DNA of 64,000 nt from Candidatus Aquiluna sp. XM-24bin5 (GCA_003149555.1 QCWE01000001.1:1-64000), one strand, 5' to 3'. Shown: positions 36,055 to 47,302, numbered from the stretch's first letter. Notes: generated from the letters alone by a model not told the origin. Translations and numbers: made by a program.

Positions 36055-36437
36055 TTTTCTGGGTGCACCAGTTCCCAAGGATCCTTGTCAATCAGCGATG
36101 CGGCAGCAGCCAATACTGCTTGCTCGATGTGGATCCGCGGATCGGGGATGCGCCTTTTTCCCAGGCGCTCGATAGGCAACCGGTAGAGGGTAATGGTCAT
36201 GGTGGCTGGCCTCGTGCTATAGCGCTTCAAATTCTCACCCGGCTCTACTGGAGGCACGTCTTCGATTCGGTAATTGAGATCTCCAAGTTCGCTGAATGTT
36301 TCCCGGAGGTATTCGCAAGTCTCAGAAACCACGGCATCGAAGAAGCTGGTTCTGGTCCCATGCTTGAAGAGCTTCGATGGCAGAGGCCTGCGCATGCCTC
36401 GACCGTGGCGGTCTCTCTTAGCTGGCCCCATCATCAT
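36051..36437 (-). CDS. Zincin-like metallopeptidase-family protein, active site not conserved
   Basis: 128 residues. The basic N-terminus with RDRHGRGMRRPLP and the core YRIEDVPPVE place it in the small 'metallopeptidase family' found beside whiB2/manB in actinobacteria (Rv3259-like). Relatives have a His-Glu pair before an EQ in the C-terminal helix; here the helix reads HIEQAVLAAAASLI, so no HExxH or HE-type zinc site is present. It may be a structural relic or a non-enzymatic protein. It lies opposite the manB operon. Confidence 0.65.
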   Translation of the reverse strand: MMMGPAKRDRHGRGMRRPLPSKLFKHGTRTSFFDAVVSETCEYLRETFSELGDLNYRIEDVPPVEPGENLKRYSTRPATMTITLYRLPIERLGKRRIPDPRIHIEQAVLAAAASLIDKDPWELVHPEN

Positions 36438-36485
36438 GTTCGCATTGTATTCTTTTGAGGCTTAAGGCTAGGAAGATGACCAGGC

Positions 36486-37868
36486 TTGGATTTTGACAAT
36501 TTCGTAAAGACCTATGACGTTCGAGGTCTTGTTAGAGATGAACTTACCCCCGAGTTGATCCAATGTTTTGGGGCAGGATTCGTTGACGAACTGGAGCTTG
36601 CCGGCAAGAGCCTGGTGGTCGGTCACGACATGCGGGACTCTTCTCCTGAATTTGCGGCTGCGTTTGCGCAGGGTGCCATGAAGCGCGGGGCATCAGTGGT
36701 CGAGATCGGGCTTTGCTCTACCGACATGACCTACTTCGCATCTGGCAGGCTTGACCTCCCGGCTGCAATGTTTACCGCCTCTCACAACCCCGCGACTTAT
36801 AACGGAATCAAGTTCTCTAGGGCCGGCGCTCGCGGTATTAGCCTGGACACGGGGCTCGCTGGAATCCGAGATCGAGCCAAAAACTTCTTCGAAAAGGGCA
36901 TCGCTGCAGTTTCTTCGCCGGGATCGTCCCACGAGCTCAGTGTCTTGGACGACTACTCGGACTATCTCCATTCGCTTGTTGACCTAGCCGGAGTGAGAAA
37001 ACTAAAGGTGGTTGTTGATGTGGCAAATGGCATGGGAGGTCTGACAGTTCCCGCCGTGCTTTCCAGGGTCGACCAGCTTGAAATCGTTCCGATGTATTTC
37101 GAACTGGACGGAACCTTCCCGAATCACGAGGCCAATCCCTTGGATGAAAAGAACCTTGTCGATCTCCAAAAGCGAGTCATCGCGGAAGGGGCCGATATTG
37201 GCCTTGCCTTCGACGGTGATGCTGACAGGTGTTTTGCGGTTGATGAGAAGGGCATGGCAGTCAGCCCGTCCGCGGTGGCGGCCATCGTCTCGCGACGGGA
37301 GGTCCAGAGGGTTTCCAGACTCGGAGAGAAGGACATTGTGGTGATACACAATGCCCTTACTTCAAGCTTTGTTGCCGAGACAATTGAGCAAGCTGGCGCT
37401 ACGCCTCACAGGACAAAGGTTGGGCACTCTCTGATCAAAGACCAGATGGCTGCAACCGGCGCGGTCTTTGGCGGAGAGCACTCAGCCCACTACTACTTCC
37501 GAGACTTCTGGGGTGCTGATAACGGAATGCTTGCGGCGATGCACCTAATCAGTGAGCTTGGTAACTCGCATGTGTCGACGAGCGAGCTTGCCAGAGCCAA
37601 CACGCCCTATTTCTCATCCGGTGAAATCAACTCTCGAGTCGATGACAAACAAGCTGCTCTTGAACGAGTGAGAAACGCTCTTGAGTTCAACTCTGAAGAA
37701 AAATTTGATGGAACCACATTCCACGGAGAATCCGATGGTGGCTGGTGGTGGTGCAACATTCGGCCCTCAAACACCGAACCATTGCTTAGACTAAACGTCG
37801 AATCAAATCACGAGGCCTTGATGATTGAGATTCGAGACAAAGCAATCTCTCAAATCCGAAACACTTAG
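36486..37868 (+). CDS. manB: Phosphomannomutase/phosphoglucomutase
   Basis: Supplies mannose-1-phosphate (and glucose-1-phosphate) for GDP-mannose and glycan synthesis. 460 residues. Catalytic Ser loop [15 protein letters not shown], metal loop [12 protein letters not shown], sugar loop [10 protein letters not shown], phosphate loop [17 protein letters not shown] start at 36486, with AGGAAG about 12 bases upstream; an ATG at 36478 is out of frame and soon stops. It is the first gene of a long plus-strand run to secA. Confidence 0.92.
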   Translation: MDFDNFVKTYDVRGLVRDELTPELIQCFGAGFVDELELAGKSLVVGHDMRDSSPEFAAAFAQGAMKRGASVVEIGLCSTDMTYFASGRLDLPAAMFTASHNPATYNGIKFSRAGARGISLDTGLAGIRDRAKNFFEKGIAAVSSPGSSHELSVLDDYSDYLHSLVDLAGVRKLKVVVDVANGMGGLTVPAVLSRVDQLEIVPMYFELDGTFPNHEANPLDEKNLVDLQKRVIAEGADIGLAFDGDADRCFAVDEKGMAVSPSAVAAIVSRREVQRVSRLGEKDIVVIHNALTSSFVAETIEQAGATPHRTKVGHSLIKDQMAATGAVFGGEHSAHYYFRDFWGADNGMLAAMHLISELGNSHVSTSELARANTPYFSSGEINSRVDDKQAALERVRNALEFNSEEKFDGTTFHGESDGGWWWCNIRPSNTEPLLRLNVESNHEALMIEIRDKAISQIRNT

Positions 37869-37891
37869 TTTCGACACGAAAGGCCTCATCT

Positions 37892-39346
37892 ATGAGCAGA
37901 ACTCTTACCGAGCAAGAGTTCCGGGTAGCGGACTTATCTCTTGCCGAGTACGGCAGAAATCAGATCAGACTGGCAGAGGCGGAAATGCCTGGCCTGATGG
38001 CTCTTCGCGAAGAGTTCGGATCGCAGCAGCCACTTCGTGGAGCTCGGATTGCAGGCTCTTTGCACATGACCATTCAAACTGCGGTTCTCATCGAGACTTT
38101 GGTTGCACTCGGTGCCTCGGTTAGGTGGGCCAGCTGCAACATCTTCTCCACCCAGGACGAGGCTGCTGCGGCTGTAGTGGTTGGCGATGGAACGCCGGAA
38201 AACCCGTCGGGAACTCCTGTGTTTGCCTGGAAAGGCGAGAGCCTAGAGGAATATTGGTGGTGTACAGAGCGGATCTTTGACTTTTCCTCAGAAGGCTCAG
38301 AGGGCCCAAATCTCATCTTGGATGACGGTGGAGATGCGACCCTCTTGGTGCACAAGGGTGTTGAGTTTGAGGCAGCAGGCAATGTTCCCGAGCCTACGGC
38401 TGACGACTCTGACGAGTATCGGGTCGTACTTAGCCTGTTGAGGCAGAGCTTGGAGCGTGACCAGAAGTACTTCACTCGCATCACGAATGAGATCAGGGGA
38501 GTCTCGGAAGAGACCACTACAGGTGTTCACAGGCTGTATGAATTTCACAAAAACGGAAAACTGTTGTTTCCTGCCATCAACGTGAATGATGCCGTTACAA
38601 AGAGCAAGTTTGACAACAAGTACGGCATTCGCCACTCGCTGGTAGATGGCATCAATAGAGCTACAGATGTTCTCATGGGTGGCAAGGTGGCATTTGTTGC
38701 CGGCTACGGAGACGTTGGGAAGGGTTCCGCAGAAGCCCTCAGAGGTCAGGGCGCACGGGTCATCATTAGCGAGGTTGACCCAATTTGTGCGCTGCAGGCT
38801 GCAATGGATGGCTACCAGGTAGCGCGTCTTGAGTCTGTCATTGACCAGGTAGACATCTTTGTTACCTCGACCGGAAACGAAAACATAATCCGTGCCGAGC
38901 ACGTCCTCCAAATGAAGAACCTTGCAATTCTTGCCAACGTTGGGCACTTCGACAACGAGATTGACATGGCGGGCATTGCCAAGATTCCCGGGATCGAAAA
39001 ACTTGAGATCAAGCCTCAGGTTCACGAGTGGAAGCTGCCAAATGGCCACTCAATCTTGATTCTCTCTGAGGGTCGACTCATGAACCTCGGAAATGCCACG
39101 GGACACCCGAGCTTCGTAATGTCCACATCTTTCTCAAACCAGGTTCTAGCTCAAATCGAGCTTCATCAAAATCTGGATAGCTACCCCCTCGGCGTCCACA
39201 TCATGCCTAAGGAGCTGGATGAGAAGGTTGCCAGGTTGCATCTTGATGCGTTAGGTGTTGAACTAACCTCGCTAAGCGACCGTCAGGCCCGCTACATTGG
39301 TGTTGACGTAGCTGGACCTTACAAGGTGGACCACTACCGCTACTAA
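37892..39346 (+). CDS. ahcY: Adenosylhomocysteinase
   Basis: Hydrolyses S-adenosylhomocysteine to adenosine and homocysteine, relieving product inhibition of methyltransferases. 484 residues. Seen: [14 protein letters not shown], the NAD motif [25 protein letters not shown], and the C-terminal DHYRY. The adenosine formed can enter the salvage route encoded at 8530-14728. The 23-base gap from manB has no room for a riboswitch. Confidence 0.96.
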   Translation: MSRTLTEQEFRVADLSLAEYGRNQIRLAEAEMPGLMALREEFGSQQPLRGARIAGSLHMTIQTAVLIETLVALGASVRWASCNIFSTQDEAAAAVVVGDGTPENPSGTPVFAWKGESLEEYWWCTERIFDFSSEGSEGPNLILDDGGDATLLVHKGVEFEAAGNVPEPTADDSDEYRVVLSLLRQSLERDQKYFTRITNEIRGVSEETTTGVHRLYEFHKNGKLLFPAINVNDAVTKSKFDNKYGIRHSLVDGINRATDVLMGGKVAFVAGYGDVGKGSAEALRGQGARVIISEVDPICALQAAMDGYQVARLESVIDQVDIFVTSTGNENIIRAEHVLQMKNLAILANVGHFDNEIDMAGIAKIPGIEKLEIKPQVHEWKLPNGHSILILSEGRLMNLGNATGHPSFVMSTSFSNQVLAQIELHQNLDSYPLGVHIMPKELDEKVARLHLDALGVELTSLSDRQARYIGVDVAGPYKVDHYRY

Positions 39347-39359
39347 CAAGGAGGGCGCA

Positions 39360-40040
39360 GTGACTCACAAGATCCTCGTTGTTGACGATGATGATGCACT
39401 TCGCGAGATGGTCGGTCTCGTTCTCTCCTCGAGCGGTTACCAACCACTGTTTGCTGGCGAAGGGCTCTCAGCCGTAGAGATCTTCAAGCAGAGCCTGCCC
39501 GACCTTGTCTTGCTTGACATAATGCTCCCCGGGCAGAGCGGCATTGAGGTATGCAACCAAATTAGGGCGGTGTCTGGGGTTCCGATCATCATGCTCACCG
39601 CCAAGGGCGACACCGAGGACGTTGTCCTAGGGCTAGAGGCCGGGGCCGATGACTATGTGGTAAAGCCACATAACGGTGCGGAGCTGGTGGCGAGAGTCCG
39701 TGCTCGACTCAGGCCTCTCACCGATGACGCTGCTGTCGTGGCAATCGGGCCTCTCACCCTTGATCCAAAGACCTTTGAGGTCAAGCGCGGCGAATCACCT
39801 GTGTCGCTAACCCCGCTCGAGTTCAAGCTGCTTCACACGCTTGCGGCAAAGCCGCAGCAGGTGTTCAGTCGTGAGATGCTGCTTGAGCAGGTCTGGGGCT
39901 ATCAGTACAAGGCGGATACCAGGCTTGTGAACGTTCACGTCCAGCGCCTTCGTTCAAAGGTCGAAGACGATCCAGAGAACCCGAAGATAGTCATGACAGT
40001 GCGCGGTCACGGTTACCGCGCTGGCTCCGATTCTCAGTGA
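39360..40040 (+). CDS. mtrA: Two-component response regulator MtrA
   Basis: OmpR/PhoB-type regulator of 226 residues controlling cell-wall, division and replication genes in actinobacteria. Receiver with phosphoacceptor D53 (LVLLDIMLPG) and K102 (YVVKPH), then a winged-helix domain (SLTPLEFKLLHTLAAKP, VNVHVQRLRSKVEDDP). GTG start with AAGGAGG upstream. The stop overlaps mtrB by four bases. Confidence 0.94.
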   Translation: MTHKILVVDDDDALREMVGLVLSSSGYQPLFAGEGLSAVEIFKQSLPDLVLLDIMLPGQSGIEVCNQIRAVSGVPIIMLTAKGDTEDVVLGLEAGADDYVVKPHNGAELVARVRARLRPLTDDAAVVAIGPLTLDPKTFEVKRGESPVSLTPLEFKLLHTLAAKPQQVFSREMLLEQVWGYQYKADTRLVNVHVQRLRSKVEDDPENPKIVMTVRGHGYRAGSDSQ

Positions 40041-41578
40041 CCTCGCTGCTTAGAAGATCTCTCACCGCTAGAACTGTCCTGGTGACGGTGTTGCTAGCCA
40101 CGCTTTCGGTTATCGCTATTGGTGGCTTTCTCAGTTACTCGCTAGCTAACAGCTTTTACCAAAACAGGCTCTCTCAGGTTCTGGGGGAGACCGAGCGTGC
40201 CGTCTCTTCGGTACAGACCACAGTCGCAGCTGCCTCCCTCAATGATGAGACAGCTTTACAAAACCTGTTGAACTCGATTGTTCCAAGCCTCGAGATTGCC
40301 GGAGGATCCAGCACTAGGCAGGTGGCCCTGCTGAGATCCCCTGACCAGCCTCAGCTTCAGCTATTCCAGTCACCTATCTCTCAAGATCTGGATCTTGCTT
40401 CGATTCCGGAGGACCTTAGAAGCGAAGTTCAGGTGAGTGCCGGTTCCCTCACCTACACCCCCGTTCAGCTCGTCAGAGATGGGCTTGCGGTGCCCGGTAT
40501 CACTGTGGGAGCAAACCTTACAATCCCAGTCGCAGGTAACTTCGAGCTCTACCTTGTTTTTGATCTTTCAGCCGAGCAGCAAGCTCTTGAGCTTGTTCAG
40601 AACGCACTTGCCGCTGGCGGCATTGTGCTGATTCTTCTCATCTCCGGGGTTAGTTATCTCGTAACACGAAGACTTGTGGGACCAGTGGAGAGGGCGGCAG
40701 CCGCAGCGCAAAGCATCTCGGAGGGAAAGCTGGACGAGCGGCTCGCAGAGCGCGGCGAAGATGTGATGGCTGTCCTAGCCAAGTCCTTCAACAAGATGGC
40801 GGGTTCCCTGCAACAGCAGATTGAGCAGCTCGACTCGCTCTCAAGAATGCAGCGGAGGTTTGTTTCTGACGTTTCCCACGAACTAAGAACTCCGCTTACG
40901 ACTATCAAGCTCGCCGGCGAGGTGATCTTTGGCAATCGAGCGAAGCTCGATCCTGCACTCACTCGCTCTGCCGAGCTGCTTCAGGATCAAATCGATCGAT
41001 TTGAAAAGCTCCTTGGGGACCTGCTTGAAATTTCGCGATATGACGCGGGAGCTGTGGTTGCGGATTTTGAGTCTCACGACCTAAACGCGGTGGTGGGAGC
41101 GGCAATCGAATCCATCGAGCCCCTTGCGAGGAGCAAGGGTTGCGAAATAAACGTCGAGCTTCCGGGGAAGCCTGCAGTGGCTGAACTCGATGCAAAGCGC
41201 ATCGAGAGACTGCTAAGAAACCTGCTCTCCAATGCCATTGAGCACGGAGAGTCGAAGCCGATACATGTGCAGGTGGGTGAGAACTCACAGGCAGTTGCAG
41301 TCTGCGTCTCGGATAATGGCGTTGGTATGAGTAGAGCACAGCTGGAGCGCGTATTTGACAGATTTTGGAGGGCCGATCCGGCCCGCCAGCGCTCAGTTGG
41401 CGGTACTGGACTCGGGCTTGCCATTGCTAGGGAGGATTCCGCCCTGCACCGTGGCTGGTTGCAGGTCTGGTCCAAACCAAAGCGCGGCACCAGCTTCCGG
41501 CTTACCCTTCCAAAGCAGCGCGATTCTGTAATAGCTAACTCGCCCCTGCCCCTTCCACCAAGGTCAATGGAGGCATGA
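40037..41578 (+). CDS. mtrB: Sensor histidine kinase MtrB
   Basis: Partner of MtrA, 513 residues. Transmembrane helix at about 14-36, extracytoplasmic sensor region, second helix at about 192-214, HAMP linker, HisKA with phosphorylated His in FVSDVSHELRTPLTT (about residue 282), and HATPase with LLRNLLSNAIEHGE, DNGVGMS and GGTGLGLAIA. Overlaps mtrA and lpqB starts, so all three are translated together. Confidence 0.94.
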   Translation: MTSLLRRSLTARTVLVTVLLATLSVIAIGGFLSYSLANSFYQNRLSQVLGETERAVSSVQTTVAAASLNDETALQNLLNSIVPSLEIAGGSSTRQVALLRSPDQPQLQLFQSPISQDLDLASIPEDLRSEVQVSAGSLTYTPVQLVRDGLAVPGITVGANLTIPVAGNFELYLVFDLSAEQQALELVQNALAAGGIVLILLISGVSYLVTRRLVGPVERAAAAAQSISEGKLDERLAERGEDVMAVLAKSFNKMAGSLQQQIEQLDSLSRMQRRFVSDVSHELRTPLTTIKLAGEVIFGNRAKLDPALTRSAELLQDQIDRFEKLLGDLLEISRYDAGAVVADFESHDLNAVVGAAIESIEPLARSKGCEINVELPGKPAVAELDAKRIERLLRNLLSNAIEHGESKPIHVQVGENSQAVAVCVSDNGVGMSRAQLERVFDRFWRADPARQRSVGGTGLGLAIAREDSALHRGWLQVWSKPKRGTSFRLTLPKQRDSVIANSPLPLPPRSMEA

Positions 41579-43224
41579 TGCGCAGACTTATCGCACTTCT
41601 AGCGACCTTGGTGCTTTCAGGTTGCGCAACCCTTCCGACAGAGATCGATGTCCAGCAGGGACCTGAGTTGATTCCGGTCGAGCAGCAGGAGTTCTCCTAC
41701 TACTCACCTGCCTCTCCCGATGAGGGCGCATCACCGCAGGAGATTGTCTCTGGGTTCCTTGCTGCTGGAACGGGTCCGCAAAATGATTACGCAGTTGCCA
41801 GGGAGTACCTCTCAGAGAACTTCGCAACCAGGTGGAAGCCTGACGCCCAAACTTTGATTCGTGTAGGCGTTCCGATCTACCAGTCCGCGGGTGAGACCTT
41901 GCAGGTGGTGGACATCACACTTGGCGCGAGGGTTGATGAGAATGGAATCTATGAGGATCTAGAACCGGATCAGTTGAGCCTGAGGTTTCAGTTGGCTCAA
42001 GAAGATGGTGAGTGGCGAATTACGAGTGCCCCGAATCTCACCGTAGTCACCCTGCCTGTTTTCTCTGTTGTGTTTAGCGCGTTGCCGATCTATTTCTTGG
42101 ATACCAACAGCACGCAGCTTGTGCCAGATTTACGTTGGTTCCCCTCGAGGGCTTCCACCGCGACAAGGCTCGTGAATGCAGTTCTAGCGGGCCCGGCGGA
42201 ATGGCTCAGGGAGTCAGTGGTATCTGCCATTCCGACCGGAACCGCGTTGACAGTGAACGCAGTCCGCATTCTGGAGGGCGTGGCACGGGTCGACTTTGAC
42301 GCCAATGCCCTTGAGGCGAACGCCCGTCAGCGTGGCCTCATGCTTGCTCAGCTACGCTCCACGCTCTTGCAGCTACCTGGGGTGCTTGATGTTGACCTCT
42401 CGGTCAACAACTCGACTCAAGAAATAGCAGCTGCGGCAATACCCTCTTCCCTTGGATCGACCACTACCTTCGCACTCAGTGCCGAGGAGGTGCTCCGACT
42501 GTCAGGCTCAGAGGCAGGCGTCGTGGCTGGCACCGATGATTCGATAGCCGAGCTAGAGCCCGCTAGGTTCGCATCCGTTGGTGATGGGTCGAACATTGCA
42601 TTGGCCGGCGAGACTGGGCTCTATCGACTCAGCAGGCAAGGCCTCGGTTATGCCCAACAACAGCTTTCGGACGCAGCATACGTAGACGTTGAGTTTGACC
42701 GGGAGGGTAACCTTTGGGCTTACGGCGCGAGTGCTGGGTCGGTGACGACATACGACGGATCAGATGCCCCAAGATTCCTGGACACCGGCCTAGACGGTGT
42801 TTTGGTGGCGGCAGCGGTTTCGCCTGAAGGAGCTCGACTGGCACTAACGGTTATAGAGGGCGATGAAACTTCGATCTACGTCGTTGGTGTCCTCAGGGAT
42901 TCGACCGGAAAGCCCTTCCGGCTTCAACCTGGGCTCCAACTGAACCCAGTGCTGGGAGATGCCATCTCCGTTGCATGGCAGGGGCGAAGCAGCCTGCGAG
43001 TGCTCGAAAAAACCGCATCGGGTCTCACTGCCTTGAGTGAATATCCGCTTACTGGACCTAGGGAACAGCTCAATATGCCACCCGCAATAGGGCAGAAACT
43101 TGAGAGCGGCTCAACGTTGATCACTAGTTACCTGCTCACTGAAACTGGTGAGGTGTGGGCCTTTAGTTCAAATGCCTGGCGAAGGGTTAGCACGCAGGTG
43201 CTGGACATCTCCACAGGTCGCTAG
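41575..43224 (+). CDS. lpqB: Lipoprotein LpqB, accessory to MtrAB
   Basis: 549 residues. Lipobox LVLSGCATLP (Cys about 17), a GerMN domain (about 190-270, VNAVRILEGVARVDFD) and a C-terminal beta-propeller-like region. In mycobacteria LpqB binds the extracellular domain of MtrB and tunes its signalling; the conserved order mtrA-mtrB-lpqB supports the same here. Start ATG 41575 overlaps the mtrB stop; ATG 41578 is an equal alternative. Confidence 0.92.
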   Translation: MMRRLIALLATLVLSGCATLPTEIDVQQGPELIPVEQQEFSYYSPASPDEGASPQEIVSGFLAAGTGPQNDYAVAREYLSENFATRWKPDAQTLIRVGVPIYQSAGETLQVVDITLGARVDENGIYEDLEPDQLSLRFQLAQEDGEWRITSAPNLTVVTLPVFSVVFSALPIYFLDTNSTQLVPDLRWFPSRASTATRLVNAVLAGPAEWLRESVVSAIPTGTALTVNAVRILEGVARVDFDANALEANARQRGLMLAQLRSTLLQLPGVLDVDLSVNNSTQEIAAAAIPSSLGSTTTFALSAEEVLRLSGSEAGVVAGTDDSIAELEPARFASVGDGSNIALAGETGLYRLSRQGLGYAQQQLSDAAYVDVEFDREGNLWAYGASAGSVTTYDGSDAPRFLDTGLDGVLVAAAVSPEGARLALTVIEGDETSIYVVGVLRDSTGKPFRLQPGLQLNPVLGDAISVAWQGRSSLRVLEKTASGLTALSEYPLTGPREQLNMPPAIGQKLESGSTLITSYLLTETGEVWAFSSNAWRRVSTQVLDISTGR

Positions 43225-43292
43225 CGGCATCTTTCTCACCAGTTTGAATCGGTGCTGTACCAATGAGACACCGCGCGAGTAAGACTCCATAG

Positions 43293-43886
43293 GTGTCTGC
43301 ACTTTTAGATTTCCTCTTTCCGACTAGCTGCGTTGTGTGTGGGAAACCCCCAAGTCTCGTATGTGCAGCATGCCTACCAAGTCAGACGCCTCAAAGTGAA
43401 GAGTTGTCAGGCTACACGCTCAATTACGCTCTCGATTTAGACGGTGCAGCTGAGTTGCTGATCACCGGCTACAAAGACCAAATGAAGCTGGCTCTCGCGC
43501 GCACACTGGCGCGCAACCTGGACGCTGCTGCCGGACAGCTGGAGGAGATTCCCGGGATCTTGGTTTTTCCTCCATCATCAAGAGCAAATTTTGCAAGGCG
43601 GGGCTTCAACCCCGTCGAACTCGTCTGCAAGAAAAGTTTGGTCCTGCAAAAGGTTGAGGTCATGCCGGTCAAAAGAAAGAAGCAAACTCTGGATCAAAGA
43701 TCACTAGCGGCAGCGGAACGTCGGGAGAACTTGTTGGGGGCTTTTGAGATTCAACCCGGCAGGGGAGATGCCTTGATTGTTGATGATGTCGTCACAACGG
43801 GCGCAACGGTACTGGCGTTAGCAAGTGCGCTTGAGCAAGCCGGGTACAAAGTCGGTGGAATCTGTGCAATTGCTAGGAGAAATTAA
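43293..43886 (+). CDS. comF: ComF-family phosphoribosyltransferase-like protein
   Basis: 197 residues. An N-terminal cysteine pair region (CVVCGKPPSLVCAAC) probably binds zinc; the C-terminal PRTase fold has the PRPP loop DALIVDDVVTTGATV and FARRGFNPVEL. ComF proteins assist DNA uptake or processing in competent bacteria, though the actinobacterial gene also occurs without a recognised competence set. No DNA-uptake genes are in the window. GTG start at 43293 without a clear Shine-Dalgarno. Confidence 0.85.
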   Translation: MSALLDFLFPTSCVVCGKPPSLVCAACLPSQTPQSEELSGYTLNYALDLDGAAELLITGYKDQMKLALARTLARNLDAAAGQLEEIPGILVFPPSSRANFARRGFNPVELVCKKSLVLQKVEVMPVKRKKQTLDQRSLAAAERRENLLGAFEIQPGRGDALIVDDVVTTGATVLALASALEQAGYKVGGICAIARRN

Positions 43887-43957
43887 TCTAGCCAGACTTT
43901 GGACACAAAAAAGGCGTAGTTTGTAGGTAGGCAACGTTGCCTGTATTGGAGGTAATC

Positions 43958-44569
43958 ATGGAACTAAGAATCACAGCCAAAAACCTCACAGTATCGGACC
44001 GGTTTCGAGATTATGTCTCCGAAAAGTCCGGCAAGGTGGAGCAGTTCGCTCACCGCCCTCAAGAGCTAAACATCAAGGTCACAAGACATGACCACTCAAA
44101 ACACTCCGGCCAAGAGGATCAGGTGGAGCTCACCGTTTACGAACCTGGCCACGTAGTTCGCGCCGAGGCGAAATCCAATGACAAGTTTTCTGCCTTTGAC
44201 ATTGCATTCGGGAAACTAATGGAGAGACTTCGTCGCTATGCGGACAAGCATAAGGTTCACAGGGGTGGTCGCCACAAGAACATTGGGACGAGTGAGCTAA
44301 CTGCCTCTGATTTTGCCGCTCTAGATGTAACCCCAATCGATCACGACAAGCTCACGGGCGAGATCCCGATTGTGTCTGAGGAGCCGGACCAGTTAGTCAT
44401 TAGGTCGAAGGAGTTTGAGCGAGTGCCAATGACCCAGCAAGATGCCGTGGACCACATGGAGTTGGTAGGTCATGACTTCTACCTGTTTCATGATTCCGAG
44501 ACGGGTAAAGATTCGGTGGTCTACAGGCGCAAGGGCTACAGCTACGGGGTAATCAGCCTCACCAGCTAG
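43958..44569 (+). CDS. hpf: Ribosome hibernation-promoting factor, long form
   Basis: 203 residues. The N-terminal beta-alpha domain (ITAKNLTVSDRFRDYVSEKSG; KVTRHDH) occupies the decoding site, and the C-terminal domain (EFERVPMTQQDAVDHMELVGHDFYLF in parts) dimerises ribosomes into 100S particles. Start ATG 43958 with TTGGAGG just upstream; seven upstream codons are open but lack support. It lies between comF and secA as in other actinobacteria. Confidence 0.93.
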   Translation: MELRITAKNLTVSDRFRDYVSEKSGKVEQFAHRPQELNIKVTRHDHSKHSGQEDQVELTVYEPGHVVRAEAKSNDKFSAFDIAFGKLMERLRRYADKHKVHRGGRHKNIGTSELTASDFAALDVTPIDHDKLTGEIPIVSEEPDQLVIRSKEFERVPMTQQDAVDHMELVGHDFYLFHDSETGKDSVVYRRKGYSYGVISLTS

Positions 44570-44581
44570 AAAATGCCCCGT

Positions 44582-44587
44582 TAGAAT
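44582..44587 (+). promoter_or_regulatory. Candidate -10 box for secA
   Basis: TAGAAT in the 45-base gap between hpf and secA, followed by Shine-Dalgarno TTAGGAG and TTG 44615. The upstream -35 is not evident. A short CCCG/CGGG pairing surrounds the box. Confidence 0.35.
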
Positions 44588-44614
44588 TGCACGGGTCTTA
44601 CTTAGGAGCTTTAT

Positions 44615-47302
44615 TTGGCAAACGTCCTAGACAGCCTCTTGCGCGTTGGCGAGGGCCGCGTCCTTCGAAAATTAGAGGGTATTGCACGAGAGGTAAACGC
44701 TCTCGAGCCCGACTACCAGCAGCTCAGCGATGAGGAGCTGAAGGATGAGACGAGGGCTCTGCGCGAGCGCTATGGAGCGGGTGAGACTCTTGATGATCTC
44801 CTCCCAGAGGCCTTCGCCGCTGTTCGCGAAGCATCCGTAAGGACGCTGGGCCTGAGGCACTTCGACGTTCAGATCATGGGCGGTGCGGCCCTCCACATGG
44901 GCAATATCGCCGAAATGAAGACCGGAGAGGGTAAGACTCTCGTTGCCACCTTGGCCGCTTACCTAAACGCCATTCCCGGCAGGGGAGTGCATGTTGTCAC
45001 GGTGAACGACTTCCTCGCTGGCTACCAGTCAGACCTCATGGGCAGGATTTATCGTGCGCTGGGTATGAGTATTGGTTGCATCACCGGTGGCATGGAGCCC
45101 CAGCAACGTCGTGAGCAGTACAACTGCGACATCACCTACGGTACGAACAACGAATTTGGGTTTGATTACCTTCGCGACAACATGTCTCTCTCTAAGCAGG
45201 ACCTGGTCCAGCGCGGCCACTACTTTGCGGTAGTCGACGAGGTCGACTCGATTCTGATTGATGAGGCCAGGACCCCGCTGATTATTTCTGGTCCTGCCGC
45301 TCAGGATGTGAATCGTTGGTTTGGGGTCTTTGCCAAGCTCGTCCAGACGTTGAAGATTGACGAAGACTACGAGGTTGATGAGAAGAAGCGCACTATCGGT
45401 GTGCTGGAGTCAGGCATCGACAAGGTTGAGGACTACCTCGGCATTGAAAACCTCTACGAGACAGCGAATACTCCGCTTATTTCATTCTTGAACAATTCAA
45501 TTCGCGCGAAGGAGCTCTTCCGCAAAGACCGCGATTACGTCGTCGTCAATGGCGAGGTTCAGATTGTTGATGAGCACACTGGCCGCATCCTGCCTGGTCG
45601 CCGTTACAACGAGGGTATGCACCAAGCAATTGAGGCCAAAGAGGGGGTGCAGATCAAGGCAGAGAACCAGACTCTTGCTTCGGTAACGCTGCAGAACTAC
45701 TTCAGGCTGTACTCAAAGCTGTCTGGCATGACTGGAACAGCAGAGACCGAGGCCGCGGAATTCATGTCCACCTACAAGCTTGGTGTTGTACCGATTCCGA
45801 CCAATAGGCCAATGATTCGCAAGGATCAGTCCGACCTCATTTATAAGAACGAAGAGGCCAAGTTCATGATGGTGGTCGCCGACATCGCCGAGCGCCATCG
45901 CAAAGGTCAGCCGGTCTTGGTCGGTACCACCTCGGTTGAAAAGAGCGAATACCTATCGAAGCTCCTTGCCAAGGCGGGAATTCGACACGAGGTCTTGAAT
46001 GCAAAGAACAACGCTCGCGAGGCCGTCATTGTTGCCCAGGCTGGTAGGTATGGCGCGGTCACGGTGGCAACCAACATGGCCGGACGAGGTACCGACATCA
46101 TGCTTGGTGGAAACGCAGAGTTTCTCGCGGTGCAAGAGATGCAGCGCCTCAAGCTTGATCCTGAAGAAAACCAAGCCGAGTACGAGGCCAAGTGGGACGG
46201 TGTCTTTGAGGCAATCCGCGAAGAGGTGGCCAAAGAGGCGGAAAAGGTCCTCGAGGTAGGCGGACTCTATGTTCTGGGAACTGAACGCCACGAGTCCAGG
46301 CGCATAGACAACCAGCTTCGCGGTCGCTCAGGTCGTCAGGGAGACCCCGGTGAGTCAAGGTTCTACCTTTCGCTGACCGACGATTTGATGAGACTGTTCA
46401 ACTCTCAAGCCGCGGCAAGCCTGATGAACAGGTCATCTGTTCCGGACGACCAGGCCATTGAGTCAAAGGTTGTCTCTAGGGCCATTGCCTCGGCCCAGTC
46501 TCAGGTTGAAGGTCGAAACGCTGAAATTCGAAAGAACATCCTGAAATACGACGATGTCATGAACCGCCAGCGTGAGGCGATTTACGCAGACCGCCGGCAG
46601 ATTCTCGAGGGTGAGGATATCTCTGCGACTTTTGAAGCATTCTTGGAGGATGTCATCACCTCGAACGTTCGTGGTTACCTCACCGAGGAAAACAGTGCAG
46701 ATTGGGACCTTGAGGGTCTTTGGACCCAGCTTAAGTCCATCTACCCAATTGGCTTAGAGGTTGCTGAGGTCCTGGAGGAGGCAGGCTCAAGGGCCAAGGT
46801 GAAGGTGGACTGGCTTGCTGAGGAGATCCTCAGTGATGCGAAGCTCGCCTACCAAAGAAGAACTGATGAAATAGGCGAGCAGCTCATGCGTGAGCTGGAG
46901 CGCCGAGTCATGCTGTCAGTAATAGACCGGAAGTGGCGTGACCACCTTTACGAGATGGATTACCTAAAGGAGGGTATTGGCCTTCGGGCAATGGCCCAGC
47001 GAGACCCACTGGTTGAGTACCAGCGCGAGGGATACGTCATGTTCCAGGACATGATGGCGGGCATTCGTGAGGAGGCTGTCCAGTTCCTGTTCAACGTTGA
47101 GATTAAGAAGTCAGTGCCTGACATTGCCCAGGAGCAGCCGCAGCAACTTACCTATTCGGCACCGAGTGAGCAGGGTGGCGTACAGGTAAAGAATCAGAAT
47201 GGTCAGCAGACTCAAAGGCAGGCTCCAAAGCAGACTAGGTCGACCCCACCACCTCAGCCACCAAAGACCGGTGGCGCGGGCTCTTCGTTCTTTAAGAACT
47301 AA
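44615..47302 (+). CDS. secA: Preprotein translocase ATPase SecA
   Basis: Motor that drives unfolded proteins through SecYEG. 895 residues. Nucleotide-binding domain 1: [18 protein letters not shown] (Walker A), [17 protein letters not shown] (Walker B). Preprotein cross-linking domain; NBD2 with [14 protein letters not shown] and [11 protein letters not shown]; helical scaffold. The C-terminus is a Gln/Pro-rich tail ending SSFFKN with no zinc-binding Cys motif, as in actinobacterial SecA1. TTG start at 44615 with TTAGGAG before it. Stop overlaps the convergent Rv3235-family gene by four bases. Confidence 0.97.
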   Translation: MANVLDSLLRVGEGRVLRKLEGIAREVNALEPDYQQLSDEELKDETRALRERYGAGETLDDLLPEAFAAVREASVRTLGLRHFDVQIMGGAALHMGNIAEMKTGEGKTLVATLAAYLNAIPGRGVHVVTVNDFLAGYQSDLMGRIYRALGMSIGCITGGMEPQQRREQYNCDITYGTNNEFGFDYLRDNMSLSKQDLVQRGHYFAVVDEVDSILIDEARTPLIISGPAAQDVNRWFGVFAKLVQTLKIDEDYEVDEKKRTIGVLESGIDKVEDYLGIENLYETANTPLISFLNNSIRAKELFRKDRDYVVVNGEVQIVDEHTGRILPGRRYNEGMHQAIEAKEGVQIKAENQTLASVTLQNYFRLYSKLSGMTGTAETEAAEFMSTYKLGVVPIPTNRPMIRKDQSDLIYKNEEAKFMMVVADIAERHRKGQPVLVGTTSVEKSEYLSKLLAKAGIRHEVLNAKNNAREAVIVAQAGRYGAVTVATNMAGRGTDIMLGGNAEFLAVQEMQRLKLDPEENQAEYEAKWDGVFEAIREEVAKEAEKVLEVGGLYVLGTERHESRRIDNQLRGRSGRQGDPGESRFYLSLTDDLMRLFNSQAAASLMNRSSVPDDQAIESKVVSRAIASAQSQVEGRNAEIRKNILKYDDVMNRQREAIYADRRQILEGEDISATFEAFLEDVITSNVRGYLTEENSADWDLEGLWTQLKSIYPIGLEVAEVLEEAGSRAKVKVDWLAEEILSDAKLAYQRRTDEIGEQLMRELERRVMLSVIDRKWRDHLYEMDYLKEGIGLRAMAQRDPLVEYQREGYVMFQDMMAGIREEAVQFLFNVEIKKSVPDIAQEQPQQLTYSAPSEQGGVQVKNQNGQQTQRQAPKQTRSTPPPQPPKTGGAGSSFFKN

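Noticed and set aside
37869..37891. S-adenosylhomocysteine riboswitch before ahcY
   Set aside because: The gap is 23 bases, too short for a riboswitch.
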